From Paraphaeosphaeria minitans (Eukaryota; Ascomycota; Dothideomycetes; Pleosporales; Didymosphaeriaceae): a stretch of DNA of 64,000 nucleotides. The stretch lies in the NCBI GenBank assembly GCA_015832175.1, contig WJXW01000001.1, positions 682,001-746,000 on the forward strand, read 5' to 3'. The notes under the pieces are model-generated. The model was not told the origin of the DNA. It worked only from the letters and a program-made list of their open reading frames with translations, and ran no database searches. How positions within the stretch are numbered: position 1 is the first letter of the stretch; each line of letters begins with the position of its first letter. Below are positions 1 to 10,498 of this stretch, piece by piece. The position numbers and the translations under genes are program-made.

Positions 1-324
1 CTCCACACCGTCATACCGCAACGGGCAGCGCTGCATTGCCGGCCAATCACCGCGCAGGCCCTGCTCGCCTTATCGCGTAAGAGTTTTGTTATTTCCGAAG
101 GGTGGAGGGCTAGCGCTGCGCGTCTACCCGCGTACCCTACCTATATAGAACTTCAAACGCCTGGCTGGTTTTTTTTGTTGGTACCCCATCTTTGACCGGT
201 CGAGGGTGATGGCTGCGGTGCACGAACGAAGATAACTTTTTTCACCGCGCGAGACAGGCTTTTGGTGACGATTTGGGAAAAGTGCTTGGACGCGTGAGAA
301 GACTGGCTTATTTCCTGATCGTCG
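1..324. other. 5' flank of the MFS transporter gene
   Basis: No gene is supported here. A TATA-like tatata (142-147) lies about 180 bp upstream of the transporter ATG at 325 and could be part of its promoter. The antisense open frame across 153-527 is low-complexity and overlaps the real first exon, so it is not annotated. Confidence 0.4.
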
Positions 325-1937
325 ATGGAGGTTTCCAGGGGCTTGGAAAAGATGGATGGGGAACTACGGAGGGTGGATCGTGGGTCGAGTGAGATTAGTG
401 TTGCGAATGAGGGAGTGCCTGCCGGTGGACAGGCGAAAGAGGAAGAGTTGAGTGACGAGAAGAAGGAAGATGTTCCGCCGGATGGAGGGTATGGTTGGGT
501 TTGTGTTGCGTGTGTGGCCGTCATCAATGCTGTAAGTTTATTTCTGTCCCGTCAATCATCAAGCTATCTACAGTGTTTGTTCGAAAGCCTGACTACGCCG
601 TGTTACCCAAGGCGGAGCACAGTACTCAAACTTTGCCATGATACTTTATGATGTTGATCCGAACGGGGAAAAACCACCACAGGCTGACAGAAGACCAGCA
701 TACCTGGGGACTTAACAGTTCGTACGCCGTGTTCCTGGCCTACTACCTCGCCGGTGACGTCTTTCCCGGCGCCACCCCCTTGATGTATGCCTTCATCGGC
801 GGGTTGTCCATCTCCATGGCGCTCATAGTCTCCCCGATCGGCACCCTAACGACACGCCTTTACGGCACAAGGACCACCCTCCTAATTGGCGTCGTACTCG
901 AAGCAGCTTCCTTCATCGCCGCCTCCTTCGCCTCCAAAATTTGGCACCTCTTTCTCTCCCAAGGCATCTGCTTCGGCTGGGGCATGGGCTTTCAATTCGT
1001 CGGCAGCGTTGTCATCGCCCCGCAGTGGTTCACCACGCGCCGCAGTCTCGCGAACGGCTTCGCAGCCGCCGGATCCGGGATCGGCGGCCTCGTGTACTCG
1101 CTCTCCACGCAGGCAATGATCAAGAGCATCGGGCTACCCTGGGCGTTCCGCACCCTCGGCATCATCGCCTTCGTAGTCAACACAACCTGCGCCCTACTCG
1201 TCCGCGACCGCAATAAGCAGATCGGCAGCACGCAGCTCTCCTTCGACTACCGGTTGTTCAAGCGCCCGCAGTTTCTAGGGCTGCTAGCGTTCGGATTTTT
1301 CTCCATGCTCGGCTATGTCGTGCTGCTGTTTTCCCTGCCGAACTACGCAAGGACAGTCGGGATGACGGCGTCCCAGGGCTCCATCATCGGCGCGGTGCTG
1401 AATCTCGGCCAGGCAATGGGACGACCGCCCACAGGCTACTTTTCCGACTCGCTGGGACGATTGAACATGGCAGCTTCCATGACGGGCCTGTGTGGCCTTC
1501 TATGTCTCGTCGTGTGGAATTTCGCCAAGAGCTTCGGCGTGCTGATCTTCTTCGCCATCTTCGGAGGCTCTGTCGCGGGAACGTACTGGGCCGTTGTTGC
1601 ACCCGTTACAACGGAGGTCATGGGCATTGTCGACCTGTCAAGCGCACTTTCAATCACGTGGCTGGTGTTGGCACTGCCGACGACGTTTGCGGAGCCGATT
1701 GGGCTCGAGATTGCGGCCTTGGATGGGAAATACACGGGCGCGATCATGTTCACGGGGTTCATGTATCTCGGGGCTGCGGTTATATTGTGGCTCGTACGGG
1801 CCTGGAAGATCGGGGAGCAGGAGGAGAAAGAGGCAAAAGCTGGCTCTGGAGTGGTTGATCCGGTCTCGGGTGCTGATACCGGGATGCCAGTCAAGTCGCC
1901 TTTCTCGAAAAGATTGATCATGTGGCGGAAGGTGTAG
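325..1937 (+). CDS. MFS monocarboxylate-transporter-like protein (SLC16/MCT type)
   Basis: Two exons, 325-531 and 699-1937, are joined across a 167-bp GTAAGT...CCAG intron in phase 0, giving about 481 residues. The first exon encodes an acidic cytosolic N-terminus and ends in the MCT signature PDGGYGWVCV at the start of TM1. The second exon continues directly with HTWGLNSSYAVFLAYYL, which is how fungal MCT-like proteins read across this junction. About twelve hydrophobic segments follow, with a longer hydrophilic loop in the middle (around RDRNKQIGSTQLSFDYRLFK) and a charged C-terminal tail. The family moves monocarboxylates and other small organic acids by proton symport across the plasma or an organelle membrane. 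The substrate cannot be told from the sequence. There is no obvious partner gene nearby. Confidence 0.85.
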
Positions 1938-2809
1938 ATATAACTGAAGCTTCAGGACTCATCAGGATTTCATGTCTGGAAGTCAATATGGCAACTGTAT
2001 GCATTTTTTTTTGGCGCCGTTCTCGGGGTTTCTCGCCCATTCGTTCATATCGCCGCATCCGATGGAGAACATGTCGTCTCTGTCCTGGGTGCCTGGTTCT
2101 CTAACATGGGCACAGAATCCAGCGGCCCGATGGTTAGGGCCAGCCTTGGGTTAGACGGCACGCCACCGTAGCGCCCGCCTCCTACCCAGCAAGCTAGCCA
2201 GGCACCCGGTTCTCTTGCAGCGAGCTCTGTCGCGCGTGAAAGTAGTACCTGAGAGCCCTCTTAAAATCCCCGCAGTGTCGATGCGCTGGAATGTGTGCTG
2301 CAGGTAAGCGTGTTGGATACATGCACTCTGCACGACGTGGGCGGCGTGTTGACACCGTGAAGGAGGGGTGCACGAGCTCGAACCCCTGTCGACACGTTGT
2401 TGCCGCCAATGGGCAGTGGCTGACTTACCTAAGCTTCCTCCTTTCCACAATTTCCTCCCCCGACGACTTCATCGGCGCAACCTCTCCACCGTGTTCCTTT
2501 TGACTCTTTGCTGCTGCTGCTGCTTCGGCGGGATGCTCACTGCCGTCTCCTCGCCCGTGCCGACCAGCCTCATGTCGCTCTCTTAGCCTCATCGCCCGTC
2601 TTTCCTTTTGTCGACATAATTATATCGCGTCAACGTCACGCCAACGCCCACGCCTCAGCGCCCCCGTAGTCGGACCGCACGCATATTCTGCTCCGCCAGC
2701 TCCAGGGCCCCCAGGTTGCCCTCTGGTGCAACTGTCTGCCCATCCCTAGGCGCGTCTGCACCGGGAAAGTTCGCGTTTCGGGCCTCCGCACTGCTCAACT
2801 GCCCGCTGA
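1938..2809. other. Intergenic / probable 5' leader of the giant coiled-coil gene
   Basis: No coding region is supported. The last 400 bp are C/T-rich, as in many filamentous-fungal promoters and leaders, and lead straight into the ATG at 2810. Confidence 0.4.
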
Positions 2810-5800
2810 ATGCTTAATCTGGCTCGACGTAGCTCCTCGGTTTCGCTGCCTCCGCCGTCGTCGCCCCCATCGGTGATCTACGAACCGAACAGTGCTCCTT
2901 CCCTCGCTCCTGCAGCGCGCGAACCGCTCTCCCCTGCGCAGACCCTGTGGACCGCCCACCCCTCGCCGACCCAGACGCTTGGCCACTCGAGCCCGGAGCT
3001 CCCTACTCTTCCGGGCCTCTCTGCTCTAGGTGGCCATCCGCGTACCCCTTCCATCGCCGCGAGGCAGGACAGGACCGACACCTCCTACTACACCGCCAGC
3101 TGGGGAAGCCCGTACAGGCACCCGTCTCCGTCTTACAACCGCCAACGGCATTCTTCAACGCAGTTCGGCAGTGACGACTTGGACGGCGACTCTGGTCTCC
3201 AATTCGGTCTCGAGCATCTGTTGCCTCCGACACTCGTCCACGACAACTCGCCCAATCGATTCAATCTCGAGCATCTCATTCCACGGCTGCAAGACAACGC
3301 ATCACCTAATCAGTTCAACTTAGAGCACCTAATACCATCCCGTCTACCTGCCGCGCTCGATACCCCTACGCAGCCTAACTTTGATTCCGGTGCTACGCCA
3401 CGAGTGTCCAAGTTTGACAATCAGCACGCGACTGAAGAGTGGGTTCGTCAGTTTCTTGAAAGACGTTGGAACACCGAGACGAACGATTGGATAAGCGAAG
3501 AAACTGCCAGTAGGGATCCAGAGAGCGAATCGACCCTCGATCAAGAGAACGGAGCGTCTCCATCCATCAAGAAGCACAGGTCGACGAGGAACAACAAGAC
3601 GTTGAATCAGCAGGATTTTTGGTCGCATTTCAGCCAAGGCCAGAAAGAAGAACTCGGCAAGATGATGGCCTCGAGGTATGCGAACCCTGACGTGGAATCC
3701 CACTCCCGTCAGGGTTCTGGAACGAGCCTTCGGTCGGGTCTGGGACTAGGTCGATGGGCTGCTCAGCCCGCTTCTCCGGTCGAACCCCCTTCTACGGAGG
3801 TCTCTCAGCCTCCCTCAGAGAAGCTGTTGCCCAGTCCGCCTGCTCAGCCTGCACCCCGGCCGTTCGTTCCCCCGCCCACGCGGAAAAAGGTGCTGGTCAA
3901 GGGCAAGGGTGTCTTCATTTCCATCGCTCGAGACATCCCGCGAGGCACACCCGGGTATCCTCCCAAGCCGATGGCCCCAGAGGCAGTGGACGCGAAGCTG
4001 CGGCAGTATGAGCTCGAAGGGTACAGCACCCAAGGCTTTCGTAGCTGGCAAGACGTTGGTGCTGCAGGGGGAAAGCCATCGACACAGAATCGATCCATTT
4101 GGCCAGATGACGAGTACATTCAAACGACGCGGTCTTCGGCCCCCAACGTGCGAATTTCCAGGAAAGAGGATTGGGATGCGTACATGAACCATCTTGTAGA
4201 GGCGAAACTTGCAGCACTCGGTGTGGGTCTTGGTGGAGAGGAGGATACGCCGTCGCCAATGTCCCGGCAGGCTTCCGTTCAATATCCAGGCCTTCCCTTT
4301 TCTCCACCGCTGCCGACGCACTCGGGAGGAAGTCATCGCGGGAGACAGGGAAGCATCATCTCCGGCTCCTTCCCACTTGGACCCTCGCCGGGACACATGT
4401 CACGGCAGTCAATTGCATCCCCAGCAGCATTTGTCAACCCTCGGGCGAGCATGCACATGCACAGACATTCGACGTTCTCGCCCGCGAGCTTTCTCCAGCA
4501 GACAGCTTCGCCTACTGGCGCGTTCTCACCCGGCAACTACTTCGGCATGCAAGGCGCTCGCGGAGGTTCTCCTGCTGTGCCTGCTTTGCCTGCGCTGCCT
4601 TTGAGCAGGCCCGACCTTTCCGGACTTGCCTCGCCTAGCTCTCCATATGGCATGAGGCCTAATCAGCAGTTTCCTTTCCCCCAACCCCCCAAGGACGATC
4701 TCCTGGTTCAGATGCAACAGCAGCAGCAGCAACTTCAAGCTCAAATTGTGCAACAGCAGCAGCAACAGCAACAACAGCTTATGGGTATCCGACCGTCACC
4801 GACGCTTGCTGAAGTTCCTGAAGCTGAGAGCGAGGAGGATGAGCTACCTCTTATGAAGAATGCCACCAAGAATGGGTCAGAAATTGTCGTTCCGAGTCCT
4901 CAACGTGGCCATCGTCACAACATCAGCGCAAACCTCGAACGAGGTGCCCGCGATGCTGAATACCATCTCGAGGAAGCGATCGACAAGCAGTTTAATGAAG
5001 GAGGCGACTTCAGTACTGAACCAGAGTCTACTGAGGAGCTTAGACCATCTAAGCCTGTGGCCGAATCCACGTGGCAAGGTTCGCGTTCCGTTCTGCATCA
5101 GCCGCAGCCGCATAGCAGAGCTCATTCGCTTGCTAAGCAGCAGTCTACATTCTCCTTCGGCGGCGCTGCGCAGGAGAACCCTCGCGGTGATAGCGATGGT
5201 GCAAAGACCAACATTTCTGACGTGACAAACCCCAGTCTGGAAGAGGGCGAGGTCCCAGAGACCGACAATGCTACGCAGCATGCGCAGACAGCGTCCCAGC
5301 TCAGCAACTCCTGGAGAGACGCAAAGCTCGCATATGGAAAGCCCAGCTCCGCGATGCACAGCGAACACACATCGCGCTCTTCGATGTCCAAACTCAACGT
5401 TGAAGCCAAGGAGTTCAAGTTCAACCCTGCTGCTTCTTTCAGTCCGTCCATGTCTTCCAGCTTCTCGTCGTTCACGCCCGCTCTCAAGAGCCCTGCAGAT
5501 GCTTCGGCGAGCAACAGGACGAGTCTCGATGGCATGTCCAACATGAGCGTGACCGCACCGTCTTTCAAACCGGATGCGCCAGTTTTCAAGCCAGATGTGG
5601 CTCCGTTCAAACCCACCTTCAACGTACCGGCGTTCAAGCCTGCTGTCGATGCTCCAACATCGCAGCCTACAGTACCCGAATTCAAGCCTGCAGTCGAAGC
5701 CCCCGTCTTCAAGCCAACAGTGCCAGAGTTTACGCCCGGCAACTCGTTGATGCCTAAGAGCGGTTTCAGCTTCTCGTCCAAAGGACCGGGCATGTTCACG

Positions 5801-8800
5801 CCTGACGCTCCTGCCCTTACTCCGAGTAGCGCGGAGTTCAACTCGAGCGTATCTGTATCGAGCACTTCCTCTACCATCTTCGCAAACGTCAACATCACTG
5901 CCGATGATATCATCAAACCGGCTAAGCGCTCCAAGGCTGTCCCCATTGTGCGCCCAGACGCCACACGTCAAAGAACGCCTGAGAAGGAAGCTGGGGAGGA
6001 AGAACGAGATGATGATGAGGGTCGCATTGCCAACCCAGAAAACCGCGAGAAGCGTGTGCGGCGAGGTCGCGAGGACGGAGACGACGTGCCTAGGTTTGCA
6101 CTACAGCCTTTCCTTCCGTCGCAAGCTTTGGGTGAACTCCGGCAAGGCCGAGCATCAACACAGAGCCCTGAAATCGAGAAGGAATATGTACCGGCGGAGA
6201 AAGAGAACGTCTCGCCCGAAGCAATCCGTGCACAGTCCAAGTCGAAGAGCCCTGAGCCTTTGCCTTTGCAGGTCGAGAAGACCCCGATCGAGCCCAGTGA
6301 ACCTGCGGTGGAATCCTCCGACGAGAAGACCCCCATCGATGACCTCTCTGCTCATGAAAGCGATGCTGCTACGCCTACCGTTGAGGAAAGTCCCACATCG
6401 AATCTTAGAAAGCACAAGAGTTCACTTTCAGCAACCGCTCAGCCGTTCGAGTTTCGACCATTTGCACCTTCTGGTGGTTACGACTTTGGTGGCATTCATA
6501 TTACCAAGCCATCGGTGTCTCAAGATAACGATCCTGACAAGTCGCAAGTGGGTCCGCCGCGCTTCGCAAGCCGTAGCCCTGCGACCACCTACCGACCAAG
6601 CGATGATGGGTCATTCAAGACTGCATTGGAATCACGGAGGCACGTACCGTACCCTCAGAGTGAGAGCGTTGACTTTGACAATCTTGGCGATGCTTCGTTC
6701 AACGACATCGATGCTGTGATGAAGCACATGAACGAGGAAGGCTCGGACTTTGGAGTCGAACGCGACCAAGGGTCATGGGTGCAGTCCTCTCCAAGGAGAT
6801 CTGTCCATGACTTTGAACGTTCTGATCTGCCACCGAGCGCTAACAAGCTGCGTAGCGATGCACCTAGTCCTAGCCCCCGTAGACTGTTTGCGCCGCGCAA
6901 CCTGAACGCCTCGTCAGCGTCCGGCATCACCGGAGATCCTTTCGATGACGACCGCGCCGCATATGAGTCTCCCGTGCATCGCTTGAACAATGCAGATGAA
7001 GTGCCGATGAGTGACTGGGATGATGGTATCCTCTCCGAAGGCGAAGACAAGATCCAAACACGCAGCAAATTTTTCGATACGCACGTCGATGATATCATCG
7101 GGCGTCTACTACAAGACCGTCTTGGACCAGTGGAAAAGAGCCTGCAGGGCATTCAAGATGCCATTGCTATGATGTCGCAGCGACCCGGTCGCGGCCGTCG
7201 CAGCATGTCGACTACTGAACGTCTCGAAAGCGATGCTGACGACGAAGACGACGAATGGGGTACTGACTCGCACTACCGCAACCGCTCTCCTGGGAAAAAC
7301 CGGAAGATGGAGAAGTTCCGGGCCATTATCAAGGAAGCGCTCGAGTCGCACCAGCCGCCGGTCACATCCCTTCCAGTCCCGGTTCCAGAGCCCGTCCTAC
7401 CAGAGAAGATCCGCGAAATTGTCGCTGAGGCTCTCGCTGCGCACCTGCCACATTCCGCATCCGCAGACCACATGAAGCCCGAGAATGTGCGCGACGTAAT
7501 CATGGAAGCGTTTGCTCAACACCAGCCTCAATGGACGCCTCCCGAACACGAAACTGTGCCGGCCGATCAGATCCGTGCCATCGTTGAGAGTGCCATTGTA
7601 GCGCATTATCCTGCTCCCACCGAATCTATTAAGCCTGAAGAGATCCTCTCTGTTGTTGCTGAAGCAATCTCTGCGCAGACTACGAAGCCTTCCATTGAAC
7701 CTCTGCAACCAGATGACATCCGTCTCATCATGATGGAAGCTTTCGAAATGCATGCTCCACCGCCGCCTCCCATGCCTGTGCCCGAGCAAATCTGGCCTGA
7801 AGACATCAAGTCGATCATTACGGAAGCTTTGGAGCATAAGCCTGTTGCCGAGCCTCTGCAGCCAGATGCTATCCGCAGCATTGTCGAAGATGCGTTGGCT
7901 GCCCACAAGCAGCCAAGCGAGCCTTTGCAGCCCGAGACCATCCGTTCCATCGTCACCGAGGCACTCGCGTCTCACCAGCCTTCTGCACCGCCACTTCTGC
8001 CAGTCATCCAAGAGCCTGTGCAGCCTGATGCGATCCGTGCTATTGTCGCTGAAGCACTTGCTGCCCACAAGCCAGTTCCGACTCTGGAAGCTCCTATCGA
8101 CATTCCCCAGCCTCAGGTCGATATGTCTGAGATCTACCAAGTCATTGGCAGCTTGAAGGCGTCTATTGCGCAAACCACGAGCCACCACTTGCACGCCGAG
8201 GATGTTCGCGAACTGATCGACGATGCGTTCAAACGACAGAACATGGAGGTTGCTAAGCGGGAAGAAATTCAAGCTATCCAAGATAGAGATGCACGCACCG
8301 AAGAGCTGGAAGAGAGGCTCAGAGAAGCTACTCTCCGATCAGAGGCTGAAGCAGAGGCACGTAAGGAGCTCGTACTCCGCGAAGAGAATACCGCACGCCT
8401 TCTCGAGGTCACCGAAAAGGAACTCGTGCTGCTCAAGGAGCAAGCTGCGGATGATGAGACCAAGATTCGCGTTCTCCAAGATGAGCGCGAAGTATCACAT
8501 CGCAGTCTCGATTCTTTCCAAGTAGAGGAAGACGCGATTCGCAGCAAATTTGCGAAGCTGCAGGTTGATCACGACGAACTGCGACTTCGGACCGCCGCTA
8601 TCGAAGGTGCTGAGTATGAGGCCAAGAAGAAGCTCGAAGCCGTCACTGCTGAAAACGAGGCTCTCACCTACACTCTTGAGGAACACCGGCTCTCTGCTGA
8701 CAAGTGGCGTGACGATCTCAAGCATGCTAACGACGAGGCCGAAAAGATGCGCATGGCTATCGAGCAGTCGCGCCTTCAGGCCGAGGAGGCCACAAGAATC

Positions 8801-10498
8801 CGCGAATCCATGCGTGCCAAGTTCGAAAGGCTGCAGAAAGACATGGCTGTTGCCTCCGGCCAGGCTGCTGCTGAGCGTGCTCAGTGGCAGAAGGGTGACG
8901 AAGAGCACATGAAGAAGTACGAAATCTTGAGCGCTCGCATTGAAGCTGAAGGTCGTACGCGTGAACGCCTGGAGCGCGAGCTCGAGCGACTTGAGGGCCA
9001 AGAACGTGAGTTCATGAAGCTCAGGTTCACACTCGAGCAGACGCAGAAGCACAACGCCAGGCTTGAAGAGACGGTTGAGCAGACCAGACAGGAAGGCATG
9101 GAATTCAAGCGAGCCGCCGAGCGGTACGAACGCGAATTCCGAGAAGCCAGAGAAGCCGCCCACGCTGAGATCCGCCGCATGCGTACTCTGATGGAAGCCG
9201 ACATCGACAAAGCCAATAACCAGGTCAACATTGTCCGACACGATCTCGAAAGCGAAGTCGCCCGAGTGCGCACTGAGCTCGATAATGTTCGCATGGATGC
9301 CGACACCGCCAAGGAGAAGCACGAGCTCGACCTGGAGGCAGCTGCCGATGCCAGGAGGGCCGCCGTCGGAGAGGCTTTGGAAAAGAACACTCTCGCCCTT
9401 CTCGAGCAACAGCAGGCATTCGAACGCCGCTTGGAAGCTATCAACATGGAGCACGCTCGTGTAGTTGCCATTGCTCGCGAGGACGAAGAACGAGCATTGT
9501 CTTTCCACAACGAGCGCATCGCGCTTGCGGATTCCAAGATGGACAACTTTCGCGACAAGATCGCTCTCCTCGAAGAAAAGCTTTCCGTGGCAAAAGAGGC
9601 TGCCAGTGCCGCCGCCACTGCTGCTCAAAATGTGAAGTCACCGACCGCCGAATCAACCTCATACGCGTCGGGCGCCGAAAAGATCTCGCCGCAGGCTCTG
9701 CGGGAGTCGATTGCCGTTCTGCAGGAACAATTGCAGGAACGCGAATCTCGCATCGAGTCACTGGAGCACAAGCTGACCGAGGTCGATACCGACGCTCCCG
9801 CCAAATTGAAGGAGCGTGATACCGAGATCAACTGGCTTCGCGAGCTCCTTGGTGTCCGCATTGATGACCTGGGCGACCTCATCAACGCCCTCGCTCAGCC
9901 TGCATTTGATCGCGAGAGTGTGCGCGATGCTGCTATTCGCATCCGCACGAACCTGCAAATGGAGCAGCAGGAGAAGGAGCGCCTGATTACCGGTGGCCAA
10001 AAGTCCCTGCCTACACTGTCCACGTTGTCTAACTTTGCCTCGCCCAAAGCTGTACAGCTCGCTGCGGCCTTTGGCAACTGGCGCAGCAAAGGTCGCGATA
10101 ACGCCGCTTCAGCCCTTGCTGGTAATTCGAGCAGCGCAGCATCGCGCAACCAAACCCCTTCTCGCTCGACTCTGCCTTCCGCCCAGTCCTTCCTCTCAGG
10201 GCTCATGACACCACCTACGTCCAACCTTCGCCGGACGTTGGACCTCCCATCCTCAGGTGCCCGCCCACAGCCACTGCTGCGTTCAAACTCCACGAGCTCG
10301 CGAGGCTCCGCAGCAGGCTTCCCCAGCTTGGGCAAGCAGCCTGCACCCAGCACACCTCCGCTGATGCGCAAGGCATCGTACGACCAGGACGCAGAGGTCG
10401 AACGCTTTAGCGAAAGCGAATTCTACGACGATGAAAGCACCGTCGACGGGGACGTGACGCCCATCGGTCTTCACTTTGGGCAGCCGCTCGACCGGTGA
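2810..10498 (+). CDS. Giant coiled-coil protein, 2562 aa, with an 11-unit helical repeat array
   Basis: One uninterrupted frame of 7689 bp. Residues 1-1490 are low-complexity and disordered. They include three LEHLIP-type repeats (about 129-178), poly-Q (about 633-655), a run of FKP motifs (about 917-980) and Ser/Pro-rich phospho-like segments. Residues about 1498-1810 hold eleven copies of a P-[ED]-x-I-R-x-I-[VI]-x-E-A-[LF]-x-x-H helix. Residues about 1815-2330 form a long heptad-rich coiled coil. The tail carries DTEINWLRELLGVRIDDL, which I recall from fungal proteins auto-annotated as 'myosin class II heavy chain' or 'involucrin repeat' although they have no motor domain; none is visible here either. 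A scaffold or cytoskeletal/cortical adaptor is the likely role, but that is inferred only from architecture. No signal peptide or membrane segment is visible. Confidence 0.85.
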   Translation: MLNLARRSSSVSLPPPSSPPSVIYEPNSAPSLAPAAREPLSPAQTLWTAHPSPTQTLGHSSPELPTLPGLSALGGHPRTPSIAARQDRTDTSYYTASWGSPYRHPSPSYNRQRHSSTQFGSDDLDGDSGLQFGLEHLLPPTLVHDNSPNRFNLEHLIPRLQDNASPNQFNLEHLIPSRLPAALDTPTQPNFDSGATPRVSKFDNQHATEEWVRQFLERRWNTETNDWISEETASRDPESESTLDQENGASPSIKKHRSTRNNKTLNQQDFWSHFSQGQKEELGKMMASRYANPDVESHSRQGSGTSLRSGLGLGRWAAQPASPVEPPSTEVSQPPSEKLLPSPPAQPAPRPFVPPPTRKKVLVKGKGVFISIARDIPRGTPGYPPKPMAPEAVDAKLRQYELEGYSTQGFRSWQDVGAAGGKPSTQNRSIWPDDEYIQTTRSSAPNVRISRKEDWDAYMNHLVEAKLAALGVGLGGEEDTPSPMSRQASVQYPGLPFSPPLPTHSGGSHRGRQGSIISGSFPLGPSPGHMSRQSIASPAAFVNPRASMHMHRHSTFSPASFLQQTASPTGAFSPGNYFGMQGARGGSPAVPALPALPLSRPDLSGLASPSSPYGMRPNQQFPFPQPPKDDLLVQMQQQQQQLQAQIVQQQQQQQQQLMGIRPSPTLAEVPEAESEEDELPLMKNATKNGSEIVVPSPQRGHRHNISANLERGARDAEYHLEEAIDKQFNEGGDFSTEPESTEELRPSKPVAESTWQGSRSVLHQPQPHSRAHSLAKQQSTFSFGGAAQENPRGDSDGAKTNISDVTNPSLEEGEVPETDNATQHAQTASQLSNSWRDAKLAYGKPSSAMHSEHTSRSSMSKLNVEAKEFKFNPAASFSPSMSSSFSSFTPALKSPADASASNRTSLDGMSNMSVTAPSFKPDAPVFKPDVAPFKPTFNVPAFKPAVDAPTSQPTVPEFKPAVEAPVFKPTVPEFTPGNSLMPKSGFSFSSKGPGMFTPDAPALTPSSAEFNSSVSVSSTSSTIFANVNITADDIIKPAKRSKAVPIVRPDATRQRTPEKEAGEEERDDDEGRIANPENREKRVRRGREDGDDVPRFALQPFLPSQALGELRQGRASTQSPEIEKEYVPAEKENVSPEAIRAQSKSKSPEPLPLQVEKTPIEPSEPAVESSDEKTPIDDLSAHESDAATPTVEESPTSNLRKHKSSLSATAQPFEFRPFAPSGGYDFGGIHITKPSVSQDNDPDKSQVGPPRFASRSPATTYRPSDDGSFKTALESRRHVPYPQSESVDFDNLGDASFNDIDAVMKHMNEEGSDFGVERDQGSWVQSSPRRSVHDFERSDLPPSANKLRSDAPSPSPRRLFAPRNLNASSASGITGDPFDDDRAAYESPVHRLNNADEVPMSDWDDGILSEGEDKIQTRSKFFDTHVDDIIGRLLQDRLGPVEKSLQGIQDAIAMMSQRPGRGRRSMSTTERLESDADDEDDEWGTDSHYRNRSPGKNRKMEKFRAIIKEALESHQPPVTSLPVPVPEPVLPEKIREIVAEALAAHLPHSASADHMKPENVRDVIMEAFAQHQPQWTPPEHETVPADQIRAIVESAIVAHYPAPTESIKPEEILSVVAEAISAQTTKPSIEPLQPDDIRLIMMEAFEMHAPPPPPMPVPEQIWPEDIKSIITEALEHKPVAEPLQPDAIRSIVEDALAAHKQPSEPLQPETIRSIVTEALASHQPSAPPLLPVIQEPVQPDAIRAIVAEALAAHKPVPTLEAPIDIPQPQVDMSEIYQVIGSLKASIAQTTSHHLHAEDVRELIDDAFKRQNMEVAKREEIQAIQDRDARTEELEERLREATLRSEAEAEARKELVLREENTARLLEVTEKELVLLKEQAADDETKIRVLQDEREVSHRSLDSFQVEEDAIRSKFAKLQVDHDELRLRTAAIEGAEYEAKKKLEAVTAENEALTYTLEEHRLSADKWRDDLKHANDEAEKMRMAIEQSRLQAEEATRIRESMRAKFERLQKDMAVASGQAAAERAQWQKGDEEHMKKYEILSARIEAEGRTRERLERELERLEGQEREFMKLRFTLEQTQKHNARLEETVEQTRQEGMEFKRAAERYEREFREAREAAHAEIRRMRTLMEADIDKANNQVNIVRHDLESEVARVRTELDNVRMDADTAKEKHELDLEAAADARRAAVGEALEKNTLALLEQQQAFERRLEAINMEHARVVAIAREDEERALSFHNERIALADSKMDNFRDKIALLEEKLSVAKEAASAAATAAQNVKSPTAESTSYASGAEKISPQALRESIAVLQEQLQERESRIESLEHKLTEVDTDAPAKLKERDTEINWLRELLGVRIDDLGDLINALAQPAFDRESVRDAAIRIRTNLQMEQQEKERLITGGQKSLPTLSTLSNFASPKAVQLAAAFGNWRSKGRDNAASALAGNSSSAASRNQTPSRSTLPSAQSFLSGLMTPPTSNLRRTLDLPSSGARPQPLLRSNSTSSRGSAAGFPSLGKQPAPSTPPLMRKASYDQDAEVERFSESEFYDDESTVDGDVTPIGLHFGQPLDR
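7303..8240 (+). repeat. Intragenic array of 11 degenerate amphipathic-helix repeats
   Basis: Within the 2562-aa protein, a roughly 16-residue unit recurs eleven times, separated by Pro-rich linkers of about 8-25 residues. Examples are PEKIREIVAEALAAH, PDAIRSIVEDALAAH and PDAIRAIVAEALAAH. The conserved positions are Pro-acidic, Ile-Arg, Ile-Val, Glu-Ala-Leu and His. DNA identity between units is low, so this is an old protein repeat and not a recent DNA duplication. Confidence 0.9.

Noticed and set aside
8495..9628. 377-codon open frame on the minus strand
   Set aside because: It is the antisense shadow of the coiled-coil coding region; Leu/Ser-rich composition mirrors Glu/Lys-rich codons on the real strand.
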